From Allacma fusca (lineage: Eukaryota > Arthropoda > Collembola > Symphypleona > Sminthuridae): 64,000 nucleotides of DNA. The position numbers and the translations under genes are program-made. Where the stretch lies: NCBI GenBank assembly GCA_947179485.1, contig OX359249.1:9424001-9488000 (forward strand), written 5' to 3'. Below the pieces are notes generated by a model. That model was not told where the DNA came from. It saw nothing but the letters and a program-made list of their open reading frames with translations, and did not search any database. This document shows positions 48,847 through 59,503 of the stretch, piece after piece; the first letter of the stretch is position 1; every line of letters begins with the position of its first letter.

Positions 48847-50019
48847 TGGTAAAGTTCCTCAGATGATTGTATAGACAAGGATTCAAGAGGGATTTCATAA
48901 CTGTAAATCTGCAGTTACGCATTCCTGTCGTGTATGCATTCGTACCAGCCTATAAAACTTGTAGTGTAAGTAAACTACTATAAACTTGGTACAGTTTGAT
49001 TTAGGATATGTATTACATGGGCTCGTAATTTTTTAATCAAGCTTCAAACTCAAATCGCTGTATTATACAAGTCTTTGCACTGTTTGTATAAGTGTGAACT
49101 CAAATAAAACAGCACAACAAATATAATTCAGTAAAATAGTTAACGGCTCAAAACATAAAAATACGCAGGTACCAGCCAACATGAGTTTTTCTTGTGCAGG
49201 TACGTTTACCTCGCGCTATTCTGTATAAAAGGCAAAAATATATTCGAGCTTATACCACAGCGTTAATTTTCTACTTCGAGTAATTATTTCCACGTAAGTA
49301 ATGGGTCCATAAATTACTTCTTTTGGGGGTGCCCTTATAAAGTGAGTGCACTCTTTTGTTCAACCAGATTTTTTCAAATATTGCATGACATGATTAAACT
49401 CAATATATTTAACTGGGAAGTTAAAACAGATTTATTCACAGAGAGTGCAGCCGTAGATGCGCGTTGTAGTCTGTTGTTCATAGTTTGTGCTCATACAGAT
49501 ACGAAGGATTATTTTTGTTTTTTTTGGAACTCTTATTGAAACATGACAAAAGTAATAAAACTAAAACTCTTACAGCATTAAAACTTTATAATATAGCAAG
49601 TCTCTTGACAGATGGCTCATAGCACCCCCTCTATCCCATTTACCATCACCCCGCCTATGTTGAGAATTGTGGTCCTGATCGGTGAAAACTGGGAGCGGAG
49701 ACAGGGAAATTCCGATTCAGGAACAAAATCGATAAAAGTGTGCACATTCGGAAGAAATTCTGAAGTTGCAAATTTTTCAGAAACAAAACTGTTATTTTAA
49801 AGAGTCGAAGTACAGCACAGGAGTTGTTGCTTTCACGGTCATGCACCTAATATCACTAACCTATCAAAAATTACGTCCTCGGAAGCAAAAATGATGACTA
49901 ACTATCATTTGATATTACTAGGTATATGTAGATACATATGTACACTCCAGATGTTCTTTCGTATTGCTTTACTTAAAAGATGAGTAGGACTGGAGACTAT
50001 ACTGTAATTTTAATATTGC

Positions 50020-50025
50020 TTTATT
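50020..50025 (-). terminator. Candidate polyadenylation signal of the membrane-protein gene
   Basis: AATAAA on the minus strand, 86 bases beyond the stop codon at 50112. Confidence 0.5.
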
Positions 50026-50111
50026 ATTACATATATTTACACAATGATAATGCATGATTTAATGGCGTGATGCACACCCGAAAATAATTCTAATTGGAAA
50101 CAAATATAAAA

Positions 50112-52037
50112 TCAGTCCAAGTCGCCTTCATCCTCTTCTTTCATGGTAAACAATTGTGTGCCCAATTCCATTAGTATAGCGAAAAACCAGACATCCTCCG
50201 ACTGAAAATTAAACATGACATTATTTCAGGGAGGGAGAGTGCGGCCTGGCACATGAGCTGTCACCAAATTTGTAGTGATTTGACCTCCTTATGTTTCACA
50301 CTCATTTGCTCAACACCTTGCGCCAGTAAGTAAGAAGTTACTGTGGATGAAATGAGGAAAGCTTCCCGTGCTGAAAATCCCAAGACGGCGTACCGGGTCG
50401 GGGTGGACACCAGAATTAAATTCAGTAGCATGACACATGCCCCAGCGAAACACCAGTGATTTTCCGAGAGGATGCTGATGTACATGTGGGATACTATTAG
50501 TACAATAAAATCATATTGAAGTTTTATGGGAAGACTTGTACATGATTATAAATCAAAATAATTTTTAGGCTTGAGCGAACATACGGATTGAAAACATGGT
50601 AACAAATTGAGTTGTGAAAATTATTAGGTCCCCTTGTCTCTGAAGCCACGCTATCAAAGGAATGACAGCCAAAGCTACGTAAGCATGTGCTGCTACACTG
50701 GGATAGTACGCCTACAGTAAAGATTAGTTAGTTATAGTTAAATCGTAAATTCCTTGAAAACGGGTATACTTGAGGTATATGATGCAAAACCAACCATCCA
50801 AGTAGAACTCACAAAAGCTGGATATCCAACTAGAAAATAAGTGCTTACAATTAGTGGTTAGTCCTTGACTTCACGCGTTGAATAATTATGTTAATAATTG
50901 TGTTCTTATATGTAGGGATTTCTCCTCGCAATTTATTTATTTTTGGTGTAAACAGCTTACAATAATTAGTGCCTTAGCGTATTTATTCTCCCTTTACCCC
51001 TGTCTAGAGTATTTTTGCGTGCTCTTCCGAAACCTTCCTTCTATCCTTCCTCCGGTTCATGCAAGCACTTTCACCTATTTCTTAGTCTTTCTCCCATCTT
51101 TTTCATAAATTTTTAAAATTACACCCGGTTTACATTTTTGAAATGATCAAAAATTTGACAGAGCGTGAAAAATTGTACGACCATGGTCAATCAATTCTGA
51201 CTTTTTCAGAGTCATTTATACTCTTAATTTGTAAGGACAGTGAGGAGTATGATTTTTGCAAAATAGGCGCCTTGAGCGGAATTTCTGCTTGAGCATTGAG
51301 ACCGGCATGTTTAACAAGAATATAAATCAAAGTACCTTGCATTGAGTATCGTATCCCATTCATTAGTTTTCTTTGAGTAAATATTAAAAACATTAAATAC
51401 TTCTTTTTGTTTCTAACGAGGACATTTTTGAAAAGTACGCGATTTTATTAACATTTATGACTACTTCAAATTTGTCTATGTAACTTTTCCAAAATAAATT
51501 TTTTATTTGAAACCTTACTTAAAATTTTTATCATGGTTCCCCCCAAATTCCCCACAAGTGTTTACCTAGGTAAATGAAATACGTTTCAGAAAATTGGGAC
51601 ATTTCTTAAAAATGGAGGCGAGGCAATGATTATTTTGTAAATAGCTCCCTTCTGCCTTGTTTTGTGGTTGTATGAGCAGGCCAGAAGGGGGATGGAGTTG
51701 GAAATATATTCAATATTATTAATGGATTGGCAAAATTCCCAATTTACACATTTTTGATACTTAGTTACTAAAACTTACCAATGCATGATATCCATGCAAA
51801 AAGATAATGATATTGTAGAGCATAATGGCTGCGTGCTTTATTCGGGTCCGAGTCTGTAAAGCTGAAAAGTATAGACAGAAATCCAGCAAAATTAGCCACA
51901 CCAGAGGTCATAAACCAGCAGCCAGTGTAGACCATGCATAGGACTGGGGAGCAATTGAGGTGAACATAATACATCCCAAAGAAACAGGAGCATAACGCGA
52001 AGAAATGAAGTACGGCAACTAGTTCATTGCTTGCCAT
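50112..52037 (-). CDS. Multi-pass membrane protein, 233 aa, unknown family
   Basis: Not recognised. Five exons in order 51779-52037, 50813-50829, 50585-50711, 50285-50493, 50112-50201, all in phase; exon 2 is a 17-nt microexon that is required to keep the frame open. The start codon has good context (CAAAATGG). The product has several hydrophobic segments that look membrane-spanning: ELVAVLHFFALCSCFFGMYY at the N-terminus, a second around VANFAGFLSILFSF, one around HYLFAWISCIVGYPAF, YVALAVIPLIAWL, then FAGACVMLLNLILV and REAFLISSTVTSYLLA. The C-terminus is acidic (KEEDEGDLD). The last donor (GAG|GTCAAA) is weak. Exon 1 is followed by an intron of about 950 bp; I saw no further coding exon in it. 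Confidence 0.7.
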
Positions 52038-53857
52038 TTTGGGGCTCAATTTGAAAGGATCGCAATGGAACGAAGTATACACTTGAACACTGAAATTCTG
52101 GGATGTAGGATGTCAATGTTTCAAAAAATCTTTTTTCTTCGATGAATTAGAGCAATAACAGCATTAAGTGATGGTCAATTCAATAGCCACAGACTCGCAG
52201 GCCATAGCCAGTCCATATTTCAGCGGTGCGATTGAGGAACTAGACTTTCTCTTGTAGGATTTCCAAAGATATCCTAATTTTGTCCCCTTGCGCATGAACT
52301 ATCCCAAGTGTCAAGTAGATGAGATATGAGTTCAGTCTTCATGATTGCTTCCAAGACTCCATATTTTCAGCAAAGCTGTTTTGGTGTTCCGAAGAGCAAA
52401 TTGTTTTCACTTTTTTGCGCTGCGTTATCGAACCTGCATTCGCAAAAGGTGGAAGTTGACACTATGACAGTCCCAAGACCCAATTACCAATATCACATAA
52501 CGAAAAATCTCACTCGTAGGGGGAGGTGCATTTCCTTACCCAATTTCCAATTCAAATGATATCCAATGCAATACAATGATGACAATAAATTAGTATTGTC
52601 TTACACTTTTTGTACTAACGCTGCTTCTACGGAAGTATTTCATTTTTGATAAATTGCTTGAATATTGTTAATGCCGTAAAAACAATTATCATGCGATGTC
52701 CAAACCTTGAAAAATGAATATTTCCGATAAGTAGTGAAAGCTGGAAGGGAACTTCGGTTTAAAGTGGATGCGAGACAAATGTTGTTCGGTGTGTTTTTTT
52801 TTATTGAAACGTCCTTGAAGGGTCTTTAGATATCTACAAAAACCAACAACATTTTGAAACATTTGGTTGGCAAGGATTCACTTGACAACCATTTAAGAAG
52901 CATTGTAGAAAAGTTCTTACAGAAGGTCTTCCCCACAAGCGATTTTGATAACATTTTGCACAGAGTCAATCAAGAGTGTTCAAACTGAAGTTTAATGTGA
53001 GGGACTTTCTAAAAGGCTTAAGTACTTAATTATTGATGTTTGAGATGTTGAAAACAATCTCAGTTGACCGTGTTTATTACAAATCTCAATCAAAAAATAA
53101 AATTCAGAAATATTTGTATGAACAAAAAAATAAAAAATAAATTAATTACTAATGTATCCAAAACTTATATATAATAATCCCATCCCATCTAACATTTTGT
53201 TTGAATTTTATTGCTACAGTGAGCTCTCACTATACAAAATTCCTCTAAAAATGATTTTTGGTATAGGGGATCGAGTTTTGCAGTCCAAATTCCCGTTTAC
53301 CTAATGCTTAAAATTATTCATGTAAGGACAACATTTTTGGGTATATTGAGCATCCTTTATAGTATTGAGTCTTTTTCAACAATTTTATCCCAAAGCGTAT
53401 AGCTAACAATCAAGTAATCCACAATGTGGTTAAACAATCTTGGACTGCAATGAATTATTATTTTAAATCACTAACGCAAAAAATGGAAGTATTGCAATGT
53501 ACAGGATGCTAAATAACCTTTTAGCTCCTAAGTTCTCCAAGAACCACGTATGTTACACTTACACAATTGTAAATTGTAGAAGGACAATTTGGTATAACAT
53601 TTTAATGTGAACTACCAGTATCAGTTCATAAATAAAGAGGTTTTGACCAATTTTCTAAACCCAGGCATAATAAGGAGAAGGGATGGAAGAGGAGCCACTT
53701 CTCCGGCCACGCGGAGCTCGCACGCTTCTTAAATTGATTGTACCTTAATTATAGGATATGGTTTGTGAATTTCTTGCAATTATGGATGGCTAGACTTTCT
53801 GCACATTTGCTGCGGAATTCAAAATGTAATTCAACTCCTGAATAACAGTAAGTGAAT

Positions 53858-54137
53858 ACAAAATGAACATTGCGTAGTGTAGCAAAAGATACGAAAATTA
53901 ACATTGCGCTGTAAAGAAAATGATACGAAAATTAACATTGCGCTGTATAGAAAATGAACACAAAATTAACATTGCGCTGTGTAGAAAATGACACGAAAAT
54001 TAACATTGCGCTGTATAGAAAATGACACGAAAATTAACATTGCGCTGATAGAAAATGACACGAAAATTAACATTGCGCTGTATAGAAAATGATGCGAAAA
54101 TTAACATTGCGCTGTACAGAAAATGAACACAAAATTA
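53858..54137. repeat. 34-bp minisatellite, about eight units
   Basis: Tandem copies of a unit close to GAAAATTAACATTGCGCTGT followed by ATAGAAAATGACAC. Most central units differ at only one or two bases; the outer ones are more diverged. Confidence 0.9.
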
Positions 54138-55578
54138 TGAAGAATAACCATTTCTGTTTAGGGGAATTCATGAGGTATAACCATGTTTACCACCATAACT
54201 CGACCTCCTGAGTTTGTTGGTACCGGTTTCGCCATATTCAAATGATATAATGAGGATCTTCTTTATTTTTCATCCTGTCTCATTGAGGTCACAGTCACAG
54301 GAGCCAAAAATGTAACGCGTTATTTAATTTTTTGATCAATTTCGTTCATGATATTGAATTTTACCTTTTAATGTACCATACGGCGGTATACTCTATGTAG
54401 GAGTTTTCCTTGGTTGGATTATAAGAGAGATTATATGCTGGAGGGATTTATTATCGGGGAGAACATGTTTATAATTTATGTCGGAGATATTACAAGTTTA
54501 ATCATTTCAGAGTGTAAATTTAGGAGGGATTATCGGTGGAGACGGAGAAAATTATTTCTTTGATTTGAGGGATTGTGTCGTAAGATGTATTGTAAATTAA
54601 CACGTTACATAACCGCTCCGAATTTTAGACTATTGGACGATAGTTAATTCTTTGCGACATGAAATATCGTTGCTAAAGTTCGGAACATTGTGTTCTGTGT
54701 TGGTCCACACAATAAATATATCGTGGGCTCTCAAGAATTGAAAACTTTGGTAGCCTCTCCTGGGGTAAAAACGGGAAGCGCATTCGAGTTACTTGATTTC
54801 TGAAACTTAGTAGGGGAGAACTAAAGCATGAGTAATGTTTTGTTCGAATCCAGGAGAATCATGTCAAAAGCTTTATCTGTAAGCTAAGTTATTATCTTTC
54901 AAGTAAATACAAGCTTACTTATCATTGACATTTATTCTTTAGGTTTGACGCAATTTACATGTTTATAGAATCGACTAGAAGCTTATGAATCATTAAATAA
55001 GCTGGACTGACATACACAAACAGAAATCGAGATCTCTTTAGTAACATGCGTGAGGTAACAACACATGCCGTATCTACTTATATCTTTGGGTAGGTAATTA
55101 GGATTACTGACAATTTGAGCTACATGATTTGGGCTAAATTTTAAAGGTTTAACAGTTTTAAAAATTTTGACAATGATGCATAAAGTATAAATTAACAGTA
55201 AAACAAATTATCACAACCTAGCTGTAAGTCCACGAAGGACTTCCGCTCCGTCCACTGCAAACTGCAATGACATTCGCAGTAGACCATTCATTACATACAA
55301 AGGAGAGATTTCAGAGTTGCAAATGTTGCAATGATTAACGATTAACCATATGATTAATCTACATTTCAGTGTTAGATTCTTATTCTTGTATTCACATCTC
55401 ACTTTAATAAACTTACTTATGCACTTATTTTTCCTGAAAACAGTCATATACAAATTGCTCACGGTAACTATACTCGGTTATGCTTACAAAATTACTTTGA
55501 CAGCAGTCAGTACGTCAGTAGTAACAATATAAAAGTAAAACAAAATGAGTTCACTCAGGAATGACTGGACTGCATGAT

Positions 55579-55584
55579 TTTATT
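55579..55584 (-). terminator. Candidate polyadenylation signal of ZDHHC16
   Basis: AATAAA on the minus strand 16 bases beyond the ZDHHC16 stop codon. Confidence 0.5.
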
Positions 55585-55599
55585 GAGTTAAGAACCAGC

Positions 55600-58395
55600 T
55601 TATTCACTAGAATACGTTGATCGCTGCATAGTGTACTTGAGAAGATTAGACCATTCGTATCCATTGCCTACTGGGGTATGGCGTGAGGGAAGCAATATAT
55701 GACGCCAAAACGATCTACCCGGTTGATCGAGTCCAAGAAATATTTTCCAATTTTTTTTGACGCCCACATTGTATAAGTTGACGTAACTCTAAAATTGAAA
55801 CAGGATATCTTCGAAACTCTTAAGTAATATTACAATAATTATTTATATATTTACTAGATTTTTATTGATTTACATCGCCATGCTTCCTCTTATTGTTCTT
55901 GTTGATATGGTACTCAATGCTAGTTTCTCCATTAGAAATAAGCCGTCCATGCCACCAAGCAAGTCCACCCAGGGCAATAAATGATCCTGAAAACAATACC
56001 ATTAGCTGATAAATTAATTAGTAGTTTTTTGTGCCACAGAAAAAGTTTTATTTTGGGCATTAACTATTTTCAAAGACAATAGAACACCGGAAGCAGAATA
56101 ATTTATTCCTAATTATATTAGTTCTACTGTACGTCAAAACTATGGAGAGTCTTTCTAGTCGTTTCTTCACGGTGTTTTATATCCTTTGTCTCCCCCTCTC
56201 GAGCAAATTCTTTTCCTGATTTTTCAAAATCTGTTTCACTGACGTAGTTCAAGAATTGGGGTCATAATCGCCAGAAACTTGAAGCGTAATAGATATTTCC
56301 TGAATATTTTACTCATTAAAAATTGTTTCTTTCCAGCCAAAACATTCTCTCAAACATCTTTTGACGCTCGTTGGTAGGAAATACTATGGGCTTTCCAGGG
56401 AGCTATCCAACAAATCCCTCCGTTAAAAATAGTGAACATAACTCGTAAATACGGAGAGCAAAGTTTAGTAAATCCAGCTTCAGGAACGACAGTGATAAAG
56501 ATGCGGAACTCAGGGTGCGCTTATATACTGACCGATAAAAATGGGAAACAAACAAGCTGCTGCTGGGGTGAACAAATTCGCGAAACCGGTTTACTGCCTA
56601 AATTCACAAATTATTTGCTCAACTCGTTGTGATTGCAAACTTTCAACAAAGCTCATTTCAGAAATGATTTTCTATCCAGGTAGTTCGCCAACCCGGAAAA
56701 CTGTTCATTTCAGAAACCTTTTGCCTATATAGGAAGTTACTCTAAAGAAATATTCGTGGATTTTGGATTGACAATGTTTAGAAAACTTTCACTTTCCATA
56801 TTCCATGTAATTTCTCACTGGAACTGCATTCGGTTGAATTCAATCCAGAATGGATTAATCATATATAAGTACATTAAAACTTGAAAGTTTTAAAGACTGG
56901 GCCCTTGATTTCTTTCTGGGTAGCCCTGTCCTTTCTGTTTCGAAGTGCTTACTTCCGTTACACTCGAAAGAACAAAAAAAGAACTATTGCCGTAGAACCC
57001 TTTAAGAGTAAATAAATGTCTTATTCTTACCAATGCAAAGGAACCCAGTAATATAGATCATGGCCTTCACAGCAAATCTTGTGACTAGAATGTAGCCAAA
57101 CATTATATTAGCTTTACTAACAGAGTTTCTTCCAGACGTTTCGTCCAAAAAGGAAAGTCCAAATATTAGCCTCAACATCAGTCTGGTATTTCCTAGAGAT
57201 TTTTGGGGTTGAAACTGAATAGGGCCCGGGAATGTGGAAATATTTTGCGAAACGCTGGATCCAAAATCCAAAATATCTTGTTCCAAAAAGACATGCTTAA
57301 AGGCTAACTCGACTCCGAACAGCATTACAAAAAAAACACCGATGATTATGTACACAGCCGTGAGATAAAAGTACCGATGGTTGTAATGTCCAATACAGTT
57401 GTTAACCCATGCTGCAAGAAAGAACGGTAAATCAAAACTCCTTTAAACATTTCCAAATCTACATAAGAAAACTTGTCATTTCAGTTTTAAGCTATTAGTT
57501 TGCGCTGGGGTTCCAGTCTGTCTGACTTCCAGATCTACATTCGAATAGAATGTAAACTAACCATCATTAATAATTTCGGTCGAGATACACACTGTAAAAT
57601 TAGATACGGGTTCGAAGAGCCTCATGTCAGCCTGAGCAGTAATACTATCCCAAAGACCCCGAATATAATTACTACTATAGTAATCGTCTCATTGATAGTA
57701 TCACCCATTTATTTTAGAGCATATTCAGGGTCAGGTCAGGGTAACGTCCTTACGGTTGTTGGAATATATTGGGGATTATATTAAGCCAGCTCGCACTTGA
57801 CCCTACTTAAGCTAGAATCCCCACAGCATTAGAGTGCAATGAAGCACATTCATACCAGACACTAAACTTGTTAACAATTTAGGAATGTATGTCCCATTAG
57901 TTGGTCTAACTTACGGCAATGATGATCCATTTTGAGGTAACAGCGGTTACAAATGGAACAGTGATGTGTCCGAGGGGGTTTAGGACTGATACATATCTTG
58001 CACACGGTAACACTATACACACCTAGAAGGTTCATTTCGGTCGGCTGGCCCGGAGAAACGGCCGCAGCTTGGTAGAAGTTAAATAAAATATTCACTAATA
58101 TCCAATATCCAATTACAATCAAAATTAAAGTAAACACTGGACTCCTGTCCCACCAGAATGGAATACCCAGAACATGAGCAACAAAAGTGACTTCAAAAAT
58201 CAGAACACAGACGAGGCAGACGAAAAATCGCCCGAGCAATTTAGTGAAGTGATCCACAAACCAAAATACTGGCTCCACTACAACGTCCACGCAGTAGTCA
58301 AATGAGAATGAGGAATGGTAGAAGAGAGTGAGGAACCATAATTTCAATTTGTGTGTCGTTGATACTTTGGGAAATGTGAAACCCTTCGTTGACAT
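55600..58395 (-). CDS. ZDHHC16: ZDHHC16-type palmitoyltransferase, 387 aa
   Basis: DHHC-family protein S-acyltransferase that attaches palmitate to cysteines at the endoplasmic reticulum or Golgi membrane; vertebrate ZDHHC16 (Aph2) also palmitoylates ZDHHC6. Exons in order 57915-58395, 57031-57411, 55874-55986, 55600-55788, all in phase; 387 residues against 377 in human. The first exon carries two N-terminal membrane segments (FVCLVCVLIFEVTFVAHVLG, FTLILIVIGYWILVNILFNF) and the zinc-binding Cys-rich domain (CKICISPKPPRTHHCSICNR). The catalytic DHHC ends that exon, and the next supplies the PWVNNCIGHYNHRYF that always follows. Two more membrane segments come next, then the ZDHHC16-like tail SNGETSIEYHIN and NWKIFLGLDQPGRSFWRHIL. 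The last exon is needed for this conserved tail; without splicing at GAT|GTAAAT the frame would stop three residues later. Confidence 0.95.
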
Positions 58396-58789
58396 GTCTT
58401 CAATTGAAGTAGTTAATAATTGTGGAAACCCAGTTACTTTACTAGCTATTCATTGATTTGGATAAATACAAAATTAGTACACATAATAATTACATAGACA
58501 CGGGAATAAATACATACACACATAAATAATTCATTCAGATTCCTCACGACAGTCACGACCATACCTGAATTTCCCTCAAAGCCTGGAAGGAAAGTAAGAC
58601 ACTTGTGGTGTCCAATGTGACCACTAACTTTCACCTTGTTCCAAAAACCTCAAAAATAGAATCGTGCTGGACAAAAATTTCACATCCTAAACGTCTACTG
58701 TACTAATTATTACCGAAATCCTTGAAAGTAGCTAGTAAAGTAAACTTAATCTACTAATTAATATTTCCGGACAAGGGACAACAATCGAC

Positions 58790-59011
58790 TTAAATCTTCG
58801 GTAACTTTTGGGGTCCTTTCTCCATTTCAGCACTTAGTAATAATTCCCTAGTCCCAGTCCCTTCGGCCCTAGAAGCAATTTCTCCTTTGAATTTGAATAC
58901 ATTTGGTGGCTGTGGATTGGTCGGGTGAAAAAAATCAAAAGTTGGCGCACGTGGAAGTTGAAGCAGAACTCCTTGCCGTGAAATAAAAAAGTGACGTGTT
59001 GTCATGGTCAT
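58790..59011 (-). CDS. Possible small protein, 73 aa
   Basis: Single open frame from the ATG at 59011 (MTMTTRHFFISRQGV) to a TAA at 58790. It is basic at the N-terminus, which could act as a mitochondrial presequence, then Pro/Phe-rich (FDFFHPTNPQPPNVFKF) and ends charged (SAEMEKGPQKLPKI). It is not low-complexity and lies between the start of ZDHHC16 and the divergent CLPB, in a relatively GC-rich stretch that looks promoter-proximal. I cannot assign a family; it may be a short gene, an upstream exon or a chance frame. Confidence 0.4.
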   Translation of the reverse strand: MTMTTRHFFISRQGVLLQLPRAPTFDFFHPTNPQPPNVFKFKGEIASRAEGTGTRELLLSAEMEKGPQKLPKI

Positions 59012-59503
59012 GACATGACATGGGAATTTCAACAATGTTCACATTTCTCCGATGTCATTGTCACCGCGCCGGGCCGTAACCCGTCGTAGCCCGATGCATC
59101 GGAGATGCCTGGACCTTGTTTCGTGTGAATATTGTTCAGTGCAGTGTTTATATTTTAGTGGGTATTTAGTTATTAGTAAGTATGTAACTTTCTAGAGATG
59201 ATGTAAAGTCAGGCGCGAAATCATCAGATTGTTGGTGAAAGTCCCAGATCTTTCTCGACCTTGTAGAATGAAAGTTGGAACTGCTGAGACTAGTGAGAGT
59301 CTCTCCGCAGTTTAATTGTAGCGATAAAATGGACTGGAGAGAACTATGGATTCCGAAGTGTCTAAATTGGTGTTTATTGTGAAATTCTGTCTTAAGTTTA
59401 GATATTTTAGTGACTCTGGGAAAGAAGGGATACTGGTCTAAAAAAATTCTTTGGAAAGTTTATTTAGAGGGGTGAAAGTTTGAAAAACAAGGAGTTTTGA
59501 AAT
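59012..59503. promoter_or_regulatory. Presumed promoter and 5' leader of CLPB
   Basis: The stretch around 59050-59110 is locally GC-rich with several CpG (CACCGCGCCGGGCCG, CCCGTCGTAGCCCGATG), unlike the surrounding AT-rich DNA. It lies between divergent coding regions. No TATA box is evident. The call rests on position and composition only. Confidence 0.4.

Larger units (their letters stand above)
48700..50111. other. Spacer between convergent genes
   Basis: About 1.4 kb between the 3' ends of SPEF2 (plus) and the membrane-protein gene (minus). It contains the two polyadenylation signals; short frames such as 49342-49539 have no support. Confidence 0.6.
52038..55599. other. Gene-free spacer with a minisatellite
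   Basis: About 3.5 kb. It includes the promoter side of the membrane-protein gene, a 34-bp tandem array (listed separately) and otherwise AT-rich sequence. The frame at 55211-55462 on the minus strand lies downstream of ZDHHC16 and has no supporting splice sites or motif. Confidence 0.6.
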
